A stretch of 64,000 nt of DNA from Capsaspora owczarzaki ATCC 30864 (lineage: Eukaryota; Opisthokonta; Filasterea), in NCBI RefSeq assembly GCF_000151315.2, contig NW_011887293.1:969585-1033584 (forward strand). Reading direction: 5' to 3'. Positions 1 to 11,910 of the stretch are shown here, in pieces. How positions within the stretch are numbered: the first letter of the stretch is position 1; the number at the start of each line of letters is the position of its first letter. The notes under the pieces are model-generated. The model ran no database searches, was not told the origin of the DNA, and worked only from the letters and a program-made list of their open reading frames with translations. The translations under genes were made by a program, and so were the position numbers.

Positions 1-3000
1 TTTTCGTGATTACCCTGAGTTCCCCTCCCAAGGACAGCGATCTTGTCTGTCAAAACTGCTCAGTGATCTGTATGTCGTTTGCTTGCTTGCATGCGGCCAA
101 AAAAAAAAAAAAAAAAATCTGGCCTTGGTCTGGTTGATTTTTTTTTTCCCCCGTCTCGGACTCACCTCGTACTGTTCGTTTGCTTTTTTTGTATTTTTTT
201 GTTTGGTCGGACTGAAACAGCCAGCCGGACGGAGGTTGGAGCAGGTGCCATTGCTGTTACGGGCGCCTCAACTGTCACGCTTCTTGGAGGTCGTTTCATT
301 GACAGCGTCACGACCTACCAGTTCTCGGCCGGAGGCGCCATTGTCCTTGCCGGCAACGCTCGGCTCTTCGCGACCGGGACGTACTTTGCCAACAGTTTTG
401 CCTACTCTGGCGCTGTCGTCTCGATGCAGGAAAGTGCGCAGGCGTTCGTGACGGATTGCGTCTTTGCCGACAACAAGGCCCGATTCTCAGGCGGTGTCTT
501 TGATCTTCTGGACTCGACCGAACTGACCTGGGTCGGTGGCTCGGTCACGAACAGCTCTGCAGAAAGCGGCGGTGCTCTGCTCACGAGCGGGACGGTTCGT
601 GTCGTTGTCGACAATGTCACCTTCCGCCGTGGCTACGCGGCCGTCTGGGGCGGTTTTGCGCTGACCGCGTCCACGCTGCCCACTGAGGCCTCGCTGCAAG
701 TCTACAACTCGCGTTTCTTGGAGAGCTCAACCGACTGGGGAGCAGCCGTGCTCAGCGCCATTGCGTCCGAAGGTGGCTCGTTCGACGTTCCCAGCGCGTT
801 GTTTGTCAACTGCACGTTTGCCGACAACACTGGCGTCATTGGTAGCACCTTCAACATTGACGAGGGTGCAGTCATCACGGTCATCAACTCGACCTTTACG
901 AGCAACCGAGCGGAATTTGGCGCTGTGGCCTACGTGTATGCCACAGGCCAGATGCGCTTTGAGGGGTCGACCTTCCACAACAACTCGGCTAGCTCTGGCG
1001 GATGCTTCTACGTGACCAATACGGGCCATCTTGAGATCGAGGACGCCACTTTTGAAGACAATTTTGCCACCGAAAACAGCGCCGGCGTTTTGGCGCTGCT
1101 TCGCTCGACTGTGCACATGACCAACGTCGTTGCCGTGGGCAACGAAGCAACCGAATTTGCGGGCTTTATGACTGCCACCCAGGACTCGACCGTCGTGCTC
1201 GAGAATGTCGTTTTGGCGAACAACTCTGCTTCGGACTATGGCGGTGCCATCGCCGCCAAGGGCACTTCGAGCTTGACGTGCCAGGGGTGCACCATTTCAG
1301 GTAACTGCGCGCGCTCCAACGGCGGTGGTCTGCACATCTCTGGCAAGGCGATCGTTCATCTGGAGGACGCCGTGGTTTCGGGCAACTCTGCTGGTCTCAA
1401 CGGAGGCGGCGTTTTCGTCCAAGGCTCTGGCACGTTGACGTGGGTGGCCAACGCCACCGACGACGGCAGCTCTGTTGTCCATTCCTCAAACCTCCCGGCC
1501 ACTTCCAGCTCTGCTCTGCAAGACCTGCTTGCTGCTGAAGCGGCCTTCCCCGGCTCGAGCAATGTCGATGCTTGGGCAGCATCCCAACTCGCTGTTTCGG
1601 CCTGCGCTGACAACCTTGCCACGATTGATGGCGGTTGCGTTGCCATGTTTGATTCTGCAGAGTTCTCTGCGCTGAATGTTGTCTTCAAGGGCAACCGAGC
1701 GTTGGCATCCGGTGGCCACATTAGCGCCGACCACGGCTCCAAGCTGGTGCTGAGCGGCTCGGTTTTGGTCGACGGACAGTCCACTGGTGCCGGCGGTGCC
1801 ATCTCGGTCGAGTCCAGTGGTGTCCGAACCTCGGCCTGCGTCTCGCCTTCGTCAAACAACGTGGGCGAAGCGTCCACCATCATTGTGAACTCGTACATTC
1901 TCAACAATACTGCACAAACCTCTGGTGCCGGTCTGGCGGTCGTTGGTGGCCACCACGCGCTGTACAATGTCCGCGTTTCGGGCAACGTGGCGGCCGAAAG
2001 TGGCGGCGGCTTGCACCTGTCGCCCATGTTGTCTCGCCCCCAAAGCGAGCTGCAGGTGAATGCCACTCTCGTCGATGTGGAGTCCAACACTGCGTCTCAG
2101 GCAGGAGGTGGCGTTTCCGCGACCTTTTCGTCGCTGCCAACCTCGTGGGTCCAGTTTGTCGATTCCTCCATTTCGTCCAATACGGCGCTGATGGGTGGCG
2201 GCTTGTACTTGCCCAATTTCAACGTTTTGCCCATCTTGCTGAACACTGTCGTGCAGAACAACCAAGCAGCCCAGTACGGCGCGCAGACGGCCTCTCCGGG
2301 TGTCCAGCTTGCGTTTGATGCATCGCAACCCGCGCCCGGCACCAACGGCTACACTGGTGGCGAAATTTCCGTGACCATCCACCTGTTGGATGGCTCTGGC
2401 GCTATTGCCGCCGTGCACAGCGTCCAAATCGAGGTCTTGGTGTTGAACGCCACTGATGACGTGGTCTTTGCTGGCTCTCAAATCGATCAACGACGCCTTG
2501 ACGGCACCTTCACGTCCTACCCAACCCGAATCCTCGGGGAGGGCTACAAGCTTCTGCACTCTGGCGTTGCGCAACTGACTTTTACTCTGTACGCCACCAC
2601 GCCTGGCACCTACAAGATCCGCTATGCCGCGACTGGCGGTGATGCCTCGATTTCGCCTGCCGAGTTTGCCTACGTTGTGCAGCCTTGCACATCGAGCAAT
2701 CAGGCGGTCGTCTTGCAAGACGGCAATCCTGTCTGCGCTTCCGGTAAGAATGTTGATGTTTTTTGGTTTTTTGCTTTGATTGCACGACGGTTTGTGAGAT
2801 GTGGACGACGATAGCCTCATCATACCACACTTCTCTGCTCCCTTGGCTGCTTTGACAGTGTTTGATCAAAACAAGAGTCTTCGATTCGGCTTTATGAGCG
2901 TCGCCATTATTGGCGAAGCTTGCGCAATTCTCCTCGTCATCTTTGTCATCCGAAAGCGCGAGGAGCCCATCGTCAAGGCCGCCAGCCCCAAGTTCTGCTT

Positions 3001-4144
3001 GATTGTCATTTTCGGTTGCATGCTCGAGTTTGCTCTCATTCCCACGCTGGTTCCCGACCTCACGCCTGCTCTGTGTGTCACGCACATTTGGATTGGCCAT
3101 CTCGGTTTTGCCGTTGCGTTCGGCGCGCTCTTTGCCAAAACCCATCGCATTGCCGCCATCTTCAACAACAAGAACCTTGCTCGCAAGCTCCGCGGCACCT
3201 CCGATTCGTTCCTCATGTCTCGAATTGCCATTGTCGTGTCTGCCGTTAGTCTCTACCTGTTGGTGTGGTCCGTGGTGGACAAGTAAGTGCCGCAAACCTC
3301 AATCTGTTGTGTGATTTTTTTTTTTTTTTTTTTTGGTTGTTGAAGCTCACATTCTGTTTGTGCAACCTCTCTTGTTGTGCTCGCGACAACAACAGGCCAG
3401 ACGTCGTCGGTACGACAGAAGTCGGGGAGACAATCAGTGTCTACTACATGTGCAAGTCCTCCAACGACAGCTGGTCGGTGGGCTTGTACGCGCTCGAGGC
3501 CGTTGGTCTGCTCTACGGTTGCTGGCTCGCCTGGCAAGTGCGCAACGCACCCTCGCGTTTCCGCGAGTCCAAGTTCATTGTCATGGCCGTCTGGAACATT
3601 TTGGTGGTCTCCATCATCATTCTCCCGCTCAACTATGCGCTCAACACTGACAATCCAGACACGCAGTTCATGTTCACTGCTCTGGGTATCTTGCTGGCAA
3701 CCTTCGGAACCTTGGGCTTGATCTTCATTCCCAAGATGTACGGCTTGGTCACACACATGGAGCCTGGCGTGTCGCTTACCACCGACAAGCCCACCAAGTC
3801 AACCTCAAACAAGGTTGTCGGCTACCAAGGCTCGTTTGTCAATGCCGACCCTCACGACTCCACTCATGAAGTTCAGCACATGGCCATGTCGTCCATCGAG
3901 GATACGACTCCGATCGAAGTGAGTGGGAGTGTCGAGTTGTGTTTGTGTCGGAGAGTTTTTTTGAAACAGGGGTTGGTGCTCACCAATTTTTTTTCGTTGT
4001 TTTGTTTCTGCTCAGTCCATGACCACGGAACAGCTCGAGCAGTATCATCTGACCAATACCCAACATATTACCTTCCTCAAAGAGCAGCTTGCGCGCGCCG
4101 AGGAGCTGCTGGCTGAGCGTGCACCCAAAAATCCTGAAGACGCA

Positions 4145-4150
<6 letters not shown>
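1..4150 (+). CDS. Class C (GABA-B-like) GPCR with beta-helix ectodomain, 5'-partial
   Basis: The exons are <1-69, 221-2743, 2859-3282, 3396-3918 and 4016-4150. All are joined at GT/AG sites in frame, giving 1223 visible residues; the N terminus lies outside the window. Residues ~25-760 are repeats with GGA/GGG turns and F-x-x-N-like ends, the pattern of right-handed beta-helix (pectin-lyase / chlamydial Pmp-like) ectodomains. A non-repetitive stalk follows. Seven hydrophobic segments lie at ~870-1165, with short loops and an F-I-P-K-M-Y end of TM7 typical of class C receptors. Residues ~1182-1215 form a coiled coil, as in GABA-B tails. It probably sits at the plasma membrane and couples to G proteins; the ligand is unknown and no Venus-flytrap domain is visible. 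The TAA stop runs into a 30-A tract. Confidence 0.85.

Positions 4151-4178
<28 letters not shown>
4149..4178 (+). repeat. A30 homopolymer starting inside a stop codon
   Basis: Thirty A residues begin with the last two bases of the receptor TAA stop. Intronic and leader homopolymers in this window are mostly T on the sense strand, so a sense poly-A directly at a stop stands out. It could be slippage of a short A run or a trace of reverse-transcribed mRNA end; no target duplication was seen to support the latter. Confidence 0.9.
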
Positions 4179-4181
<3 letters not shown>

Positions 4182-4637
4182 GGTATTGCTTGCTGGTTGG
4201 TCCCGCCAGCCGTAAAAATGCTCTACCCTCTCGTTTCTGTCTGTGTGTATATACTTGTTGGTTTTGTGTGACCACACGTTGTTTTTCCGCTTTGTGTTTC
4301 GCTTGTCGATCAGTTACAGTTTTGTAAAATGCAGCAAATTTTTTTTTTAAGCAAATTGAGTGCGTTGTTGGTTTTTTCCTCCCCCCACACCTTAATGGAC
4401 TTTGCTCCTTTCCATCGTTTTAAAACCGAATTACAATGGTCAAGATGATCTGGCCTGTTTCTGAGAATCGGGTTTCTGAGAATTGTGAGCATTTATCTCT
4501 TTTTTCTCGATTTTGCCGCCGTTCAAATGATTCGGCGTTCAAGCTCCGGTTGTCTTCCTTTCCATCCATCCTGCTTAATACTTCGTTTTGAGTCAGTCCA
4601 TCTTTTCATTTTTCTGTGTTGTGTGCTTTGGTCGAGG
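4151..4637. other. Intergenic spacer, no gene seen
   Basis: The spacer between the receptor stop and the WASH1 first exon is AT-rich. It holds the A30 tail and several T runs. No open frame with coding character or RNA gene was recognised. The WASH1 promoter should lie here. Confidence 0.6.
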
Positions 4638-6822
4638 ATGGTTGCAAACTCGTCCTACACAGTTTCAGGTACTAAACTAACAATTGAAAATTTATTGAAA
4701 ATCAATTCAAAAGTCATATGCTTTTTTTTTTCTTTTTTTTTTTTTTTTTGCTGCTGTTTGATCTTTGTCTGCTCTTTCTCTCCCCCCCTCGCGCCCCGCG
4801 CGCCTCCCTCGACCTTCAACGCCTGCCTTTCCTCTTTGCCGCTTTGCCTCGTGTCGCATACTTGCATCACCCTCGCTGGCTTTCCCTCCCGCACTCGTTC
4901 CCCTCTTTCCCTTTTATTTCGTGTTGTTTTCTGCCTTCGCCTTCGCCCCGCTCGCTGTTGTTGCTCCCGCTCGTTGGCTCACCCGCACGTGCATTCTTAT
5001 GCTTGAAACAGTCACCCAGCCGTTCCTGCGCCAGGAGGAGTCGGTCAAGCAGCTGGTCAACTCGCTGCAGTACGTCGAGCAGGTCGCGCATGATGTCTTC
5101 AATCGGATTACCACCCGCGTCGCACAAAACCGCGAGCAGCTCGTCACGCTGAACAACCGCGTCAACGTCGCTCTGGTGAGTGTTGTTGAGGGCTGACTTT
5201 GTGCGGAGGTCGGGTGCTGAAGGATTTTTGGTTGGGCTGATGTCAAGCTCGCTCAACTCTTTCGCTCATGTCGTTCCATCCCCTTTCCTTCCCCTTGCAA
5301 ATAGGCCAAGATTTCAAAGATTCGCGGCAGCACCAAGGCCACCACTGTGTTTTCTTCGTAAGCCAAGGCTGCGGCCGCTGCTGCTGCGCGGATTCGCTTT
5401 GCTCCACCAACAATCTCGTTTACTTGCTTGCTGACTTGTTTTGCCTGTAGAGCCAAGTACCCCGCCCCGGAGACGTTGGATGATTATCGTCCACTCTTTG
5501 GTGACGGCCAGACAGCGCCTGTGCCCAACCCACCAAAGCTGCGTCCCCACGAGATCCGCACCAAACATGTAAATTTGCTTGCTGTCGGATTCTCGGCGCA
5601 GTTTCGAAGTCTGTGTGTCATCTCTATCGACTCACCTTCAATGATACTCTGTTTGCGTTGGGGGAAATAGTCGCACATGGCCGATGCAGAATGGAAGGAC
5701 CGTGTCAACTACTTTGCGATCGACATCAATGTTGCTCGCGAACCTGAAATCATCACCGATGAAGACGAAGGCGAGGTAGGCCATTTGTTATTCAGTTGTG
5801 TGAGCTGCATTCGCGTTTCACCGCGGTTTCTGACCATGATGATGCATTTCTCGCTGTAGGGCCTCGGTCGCCTCCCCAAGCATCTCCCATCCGTATCCTC
5901 GCTCTTGCTGTTCAACACGGCGGAAAACCCCTACAAAAAGTACGTGACGCTCGATCCGCTCAGTGGCGTGCAGCACAAGACGCGCACGCTGGACGAGGAC
6001 GGCGGAATCAAGATCGACGCTGCGCCGCAGTCCATCCTGTCTGGCGACCAGATGCTTCGTGGCACGGCCGAAAACTACTTTTACTCGCCCGGCATGGGCG
6101 CCGTGCCCGAGATTCAGGTACCCGGCAACCTGCCCGATCTGCCTGGCGTCGCAGACGACATTGCTTGGGAGGCCGACCTCGGTCCATCCATCGCCCCGTC
6201 CATGCCCGGCTCCAACATGCCCGAGCTGCCAACCGTGGCTGGCGTTGCTGCCCCGCGCGCACAGCAGCCCGGCACTGTTTCGACCTCGGTGTCGTCGACC
6301 CCCTCGTCCGTTTCAGCCCCGCCACCGCCCTCGGCCGCGCCCCCGCCGCCTCCGCCACCGTCCGCTGCTCCTCCGCCGCCCCCACCGCCGCCGGCCGACA
6401 TGGGCCCCCCTCCGCCGGCCCCAGCAAACGTTCCGCTGGAGGTGGCCGAGCCCGACTCTGGTCGCGGCGGCCTGCTCGACGCCATTCGCGCTGCGGGTGG
6501 TGCTGGCAAGGCCAAGCTGAAGAGCGTCAAGGACCGCAAGCTCGAAGCCAAGAAGGCCAAGAAGGAAGCTGCTGCCGCCGGCGACGGCGAGGAAGAGGAC
6601 GGCGGCAACAGCGGTGGCGGCGGCGGCGGCGGCGACATGATGGGTGACCTCATTGCCACGCTCAACCGCCGTCGCAAGGGCATCTCTGGCAGCAGCAAGC
6701 CCAGCAACAACGAGCGTAGCGAAGAGTCTTCTGGCAACCCCATGGACAAGATTTCCGCCATGATTCCCGCGCCCAAGGCACGCGCCGAGTCGCAGGCCTC
6801 GGACCACGATGCCTGGGAATAA
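4638..6822 (+). CDS. WASHC1: WASH complex subunit 1 (Arp2/3 activator)
   Basis: The exons are 4638-4668, 5012-5175, 5305-5357, 5451-5568, 5671-5775 and 5860-6822, giving 477 residues (human ~465). WASH1 activates Arp2/3 on endosomes as part of the pentameric WASH complex. The N-terminal WASH homology domain is clear (P-F-L-R-Q-E-E, L-Q-Y-V-E-Q-V, A-K-Y-P-A-P, L-F-N-T-A-E-N-P-Y-K-K-Y). A V-P-E-I-Q-V-P and L-P-D-L-P-G segment follows, then polyproline at ~305-345, a WH2-like L-L-D-A-I-R-A-A-G at ~361, and an acidic end with the penultimate W needed for Arp2/3 binding. The 31-nt first exon was chosen because Y-T-V-S then V-T-Q-P-F matches the human N terminus and its phase fits. A start at 4999 is the alternative. 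Confidence 0.93.
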
Positions 6823-6823
6823 A
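6818..6823 (+). terminator. AATAAA polyadenylation signal overlapping the WASH1 stop
   Basis: AATAAA contains the TAA stop of WASH1. A second AATAAA-like site lies near 6976. The distal site is more plausible for cleavage; the overlapping one may be chance. Confidence 0.4.
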
Positions 6824-9066
6824 TACAAGAAAAGGAGGGGAAGGCATGTTGATGCTGTCAAACAGGTCAACACTGCTTGGCATTGTCTAGATTTTTTGAA
6901 CCGTTGTTTTTGTTGTTTGGTTGTTGAAGGCTGGAAATTCTTGTCTACCAACTTTTTTTACGTTTATTCACGCACAAATAAAAAAATTCCAACACACACA
7001 CATTACCTTGCCGTCAAACCCGCGAAGAAACCCGCTCGAGAAGAAACAGAAAAAAGAGAAAAGAAAAAAAGGAAGAGAAAATGTGTCAAGCACCAGCGTA
7101 CCCTCACTGCCGTAGGATCGGAGCAGGCGGGTGATATAAGTGCGACCGCACAGAAAAGATTCTGCGCTGTTCCTATAAGGGGCGTAGTATCGGATAATCA
7201 AGCGATAGATATTTAGGGCGAATGTCCGGCAACGTTGGCTCAAGCTGACAAAGGCGGGCATTGACAATTGCGCTTGCCTTGACGGCAAGGGAGCACTCGT
7301 CGCCCTCCAGCGTCATCACCACTTAGGCATTCACGCACAGCAAAGTGCGGCGTCCTCCTGCCAACGCACAATAATACCCTCAAGCACAAACTCCATCAGC
7401 CAGCCCATGAATCAAGCTTCCCTTGACCTCTCATCACACCAGAAAATGCCAAACACAAGCGAGCACCCCTCCACCACCTCACACCCGAGAACGAACGACA
7501 ACCAGGAAAAAAGGACATGCCTTCCTTCACTCGACCATGGAGACGATGACAGCAAATCCAAAGTCACGAAACAACGCACAAGGAAAACCGGCAGAGACAA
7601 ACAAAAGCACAATACAAGAAAGGCGAGAAGCAAACAACAAGGCAGAAAACCAAAACAAGAAGAAATAAATAAAACGACAACTGCTTTTCTCAGACTGGTG
7701 GTTTTTGTGATTTCTCACCCTCACTTCCGTACTTCCCAATCCCTTGATATTTCCATTTTGCTGTGGCAAGTCAAGCAGGGCAACACGATGCGATCAACTT
7801 TTCTTCCTTTTTTTTTTTCTGATTCTTCTTTGTTTCGGTGCATTGATTCCCTGAACCGCGAGGTGTTGTCTTTGTTGTTGAGCGGCATTTCCATCACATC
7901 CAAATGAAAAAAGTCTCAGAGTGCAAAGACCGAGACTTTGACGACCGCGTGGTCGCAGATGGATTGGCAACGAGAACGATCGCTCACAGTTCGCTGAGCC
8001 ACTCTCGGGGCTCCCAACTCCCCGAATCCATCATGGAACGAGGATCAAGAGCGCCGCGCATGTGGCAAGAACAGCAACTGAACTGCAACAGAGCCCCAAG
8101 CGGAAGAGAAACCGAAACCAGAAAAAGAAAAAAGAAAAAAGAAAAAAAAGGCCACGCGGTCGACCGCGTTGCATTGTGCAGTCGCGTCGTCGGGTGGATG
8201 GACGAATCGTGATTGCTGTTCCTTTGCTTTTCGTTGCTGTTTGGCAGTGCCAAGTCGCATGGAATGGGTTGACGATGTTCAGTTCAAGGGGGGAAGCAGG
8301 CGAGACAAAAACCAAAATCTTTCAAAAAAACAAAAGCGCGCTTTTTTTTTTTCTCTCAAGTTTCCGTTTTTCAGCCCTTTGAGCGTTGCATTGCTCCTTG
8401 CTTTCTGTTTCGCATCTCGTTCGCATCTCTGCCGTTTGAGTGTTCTCGCTTGGAGGCGCAGTTTTGCAAGCTGAAGAGCGCCGAGTCGCGTCGATGGCCG
8501 AGCGTTTTGGATGAAAGAAATGCAGCGGTCGCTTTAGAACCTTAAGAAAACGTCGCATCGTTGCTCGAGGGCTTCAAACGGCGGGAAAAGGGGGCGATCG
8601 CTTGCGCGTGATGGCAATGGCGCAATGAAAGACAGAAATCCGGGAAAACCAAATCCGAGAACGGCAGATGAGAATCCGATGCGTTGGTCGGGCGTTGTTG
8701 CACAGCGGGCAGAAACGAACGAAGCTCGTCCAGCATCCTGCGCTCGGTTCCTTCTCAGCCCCGTAAAAATAATGACCCGCCAGCAACCCCGAAAGGTTAC
8801 TGACGAGTGAGCTGTGTGCCAAATGCGTCTCCATCGCCATGTAATTGTGGCTGAATGTAATTGTGATTTAGTGTTGATGTGTCTCGCCGTTTCATTTGAC
8901 ATTCAGAGATTGTGCGCAGCTTTTTGTCAAGACAAATGCTTTTTTTTTTTTTTCTTCTTCAGATCTCTCCTCGCTTACCATTGATGAGTTACCAACAGAA
9001 CAAGAGAGCAAGGAAATAAGCAGAAAATCACAAAAGCCCAAATTCTAGCACAACATGAAGTGATGC
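6824..9066. other. Long gene-free region 3' of WASH1
   Basis: About 2.2 kb has only short open frames, low-complexity A and T runs and no recognisable protein. Open frames of up to 166 codons (for example 7407-7907) have basic, low-complexity translations and no family resemblance. No tRNA, rRNA or snRNA signature was found. It may hold the long 3' UTR of WASH1 and the leader or promoter of the downstream phosphatase. Confidence 0.55.
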
Positions 9067-9210
9067 TGTTACGAACTAGGCTCAGCCTAGATCTAGTTAG
9101 GCTTCCCCTCATTCTTCACTATATTCTTAGTACACGATACTTCCGCATTCTATTCTAGCATACTTTAGTAGTGATACGGGTTATGTTCCGGGTAAGGTCG
9201 TAACAGATGC
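9062..9210. repeat. 5-bp target site duplication GATGC around the LTR
   Basis: GATGC occurs directly before and directly after the 139-bp element, a typical integrase footprint. Confidence 0.75.
9067..9205. mobile_element. Solo LTR of an LTR retrotransposon (family unresolved)
   Basis: The 139-bp element starts TGTTACGA and ends TCGTAACA, the TG...CA ends with an 8-bp inverted repeat expected of LTRs. It is flanked on both sides by GATGC (9062-9066 and 9206-9210), a perfect 5-bp target duplication. The interior is AT-rich with a TATA-like ACTATATTC. No internal retrotransposon region lies beside it, so it looks like a solo LTR left by recombination, or a very small non-autonomous element. 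The intact duplication suggests a fairly recent insertion. Ty3/Gypsy and Ty1/Copia both make 5-bp duplications, so the family stays open; orientation is unknown. Confidence 0.75.
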
Positions 9211-9447
9211 CCTCAAAAGTCACGAAAAACCATTGTGATTGTGCGCCCCTATGTCTTCCACTCAATTCTCGTTCATTTTCAAAGCCTGAAGAGAGACGAA
9301 AACAACTTTATTGAAAGATCACTCAATCACAGTGTGTCGCGCTAGACTAATAAAGAACAAGAAGAAAAAACAAAACCTCACTCCCTTCGCCTGTCAAAAG
9401 CCAAAAAAGGAGTCCACTTTTTTGACAACTTTTTTTTTTTTTTTTCA
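9211..9447. other. Leader/promoter stretch of the phosphatase gene
   Basis: The region between the LTR and the phosphatase ATG has no coding signal. It ends in a T tract followed directly by CA-ATG. Confidence 0.4.
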
Positions 9448-11879
9448 ATGAACGTCCATCAGTTCCAGCAACACTTTAAGCAGCTCAAGGCCAAGGACGA
9501 GACGAGCGGGCTCGACGGCTTCGACCTCGAGTTCATTGTGAGGCCATCCACATGCGCAGCCAAGCGCACTGCACCCCGCTGACTGCCGCTGTTCGAGCGA
9601 AGCAAAGAATCGAGCCCAAAAAAAAAAAAAAAAAAGTTTGAAGGGTGCTGGTAGATCGTGACTTGTTGGCGAGCCTCTAGCGGCACAAGGCTGGTGCACA
9701 TCCACAAGCGAGAGAGCAAGGGGAGGGGAAACCAGCATTCAGGCGAAAGAGGCTGCATCCATCGGCGAGAGTTGAGAGTTGGGCGAAGGGCAGCTCGACA
9801 GAAGTGCCTCTCGAGCCCGTCTCGCCCTCTCTCGCTCTCCGCCGCTCTCGCAGGAGAGACAGTCACCAGCGCAGCTTATGCAACTGGCTGATGCTGGATG
9901 CAGCGGATGGCTGGCTGGCTGGCTGGCTGGCTGGGGTCGCTCATTGCCGTTTTGGACAATCTGCTCGTCATCGTCGGCGCTCTGCGTGCCCCCTGCACAC
10001 CCTTTCCTTTTGCATGCTGGGCGACCTGATGTTGGTCGCTTGCTCGTTATCAGGGAGAGACGAGGCGAGGGTGCAGGAGAAGCTCTTGGCTGCGATTGCT
10101 GTGATTTTGGTTCTTTCTTCATCACCATCGCGCACAGCGACACGCCCCGTCGCCGATGACACTGGCTTTGGCCATTTGTGCAGGGAACACCGCGCGCCCA
10201 AGCAGCCCGCCCCAAGCGAGTCTCGACTGTGGTGCTTTCTGAGCGGCCTCGTTTTTTTGCATGGCAGATTCTATTTTTTTCCTTTGACTCGATGTCTGAG
10301 GCTGCTGCTGACGACGCTGCGACCCTGCATACGCAGTCGATGATGGGGCCGGGGGGGGGAGGTCGACCTCAACCAGAAGGGCGGTTGTCTTTGGATGATT
10401 ATTGGCTTTGATTGATTTGGAACTTTGACTTTTGGTAGCAACTCCGAGATCAAGCCAAAGCGCACAAGGACAACAACACATTCCCAGCGCAGGTCGGCCA
10501 ACTGCCTCAACATCGCGCCAAGAATCGATACCGTGATATTCTGCCATGTAACAGCCGATGCCTAGTCTGCATTTTTTTTTTGTTTGTTTGTTTGTTTGAT
10601 TGGTTTCTCAAATCCTGCCTTGTCTTTGCCATGTACAGACGATGCTACGCGTGTGCGACTGCCTCCAATCCCGGGCGTGGAAGACTCGGATTATATCAAC
10701 GGCAACTACATTACCGGCTATGATGGCTCACTCGCGTACATTGCCACGCAAGGCCCGGTAGACGCGACCGTCGCCGACTTTTGGCGAATGATTGTTACGC
10801 ACAAAGTCCGCGTCATCATCATGCTTGCCAAGATCTTTGAAGATGGCAAGGTAAAAAAAAATTTGATTATTGTCGGCGTTTTTTTGCTCGTTTGCTGTTT
10901 TTGTTGGTGACGATCATTTGCGCCAACTTGTGCCCCTCCCGGTATGGTCAACAGAAAAAATGCGCAGAGTACTGGCCAGAAACAACCAAGACGGAGCAGT
11001 ACGGAGACGTGCTGGTGTATAACGAGGCCGACGACGATGTCAGCGCCGATTACACATGTCGCAAGTTCCGCGTGACGACACCCGACCATCCGGAGCCTCG
11101 CAGCGTGTACCAGTATCACTACACTGCGTGGCCGGATCATGGCATCCCCTCCAGTGCAACCTCGTTGCTTCACATGATTGCGGGTGCCCGCAAGGTTAAG
11201 GGATCGCACTCTGGTCCGATTGCAGTGCATTGCAGGTACGCGTTCGGCGCTCCTTCTCTCCTGACGTCTTGCTTGATGGTGTCAGTCTTGTGGCACTTTG
11301 ACTCACCTTGTGACGTGATGTGGGGCTTGCTCTTGTGCTAGCGCTGGATGCGGTCGAACAGGCACAGTTATTACAATCGACACCATTTGGGAGATCTTGC
11401 AGCACTACGGACTGGATAGCGCGACGTTTGATGTTTTGGGGATTGTTGCTCACTTGCGTACGCAGCGTTTGGCCATGGTGCAAACGAATGTGAGTGGGGA
11501 AACTCCGTTTTGTGTTTTTGGTTTTTTTTTTTTTTTGGTTTTTTTGGCGCGTGTACTCTCGATGTGGGGTTGGACCATTGTTGCTCACCTTCCTTTCGCT
11601 TCTTGTTGGATGGATTTGCTGCTTCAGGACCAGCTCATGTTCTGCTACCAATCTGCCGCCACGTTGATCAAGTCCATCCAAAGCGGCGAAATCCTGGTCG
11701 CGGCTGTTCCGCGCACCCTATCGCTCCGCTCGATTGACGGCCGCTCTGCGCACCTTGCTGCTGAGGCAGCACAGCCTGCAGCCCCGCCGCCGCAGGCCAT
11801 CTATGCAGTCGTAGACAAGTCCAAGACATCTGCTGCCGTTGCTGCCGCTGCCGCTCCAACTGGCTTTGAAGCGTCTGCT

Positions 11880-11910
<31 letters not shown>

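Noticed and set aside
79-220. N-terminal part of a long plus-strand open frame reading a Lys run and Phe runs
   Set aside because: It lies in a GT...AG intron (70-220); joining 69 to 221 keeps the receptor frame, and the residues come from homopolymers.
7100-7330. Possible tRNA or small structured RNA (GC-rich stretch with short inverted repeats)
   Set aside because: No A/B box pair or cloverleaf could be formed by eye.
7407-7907. 166-codon plus-strand open frame
   Set aside because: The translation is low-complexity and basic with no family resemblance; no splice partners and no typical codon use.
8534-8902. 122-codon minus-strand open frame
   Set aside because: The translation is not protein-like and no neighbouring exon fits.
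9067-9205. DNA transposon (MITE) reading of the 139-bp element, because of its terminal inverted repeats
   Set aside because: The TG...CA ends, only 8-bp inverted repeats and a 5-bp non-TA duplication fit an LTR better; a MITE cannot be fully excluded without other copies.
9538-10438. Separate gene inside the 900-nt phosphatase intron
   Set aside because: Only low-complexity open frames and a GGCT repeat are present.
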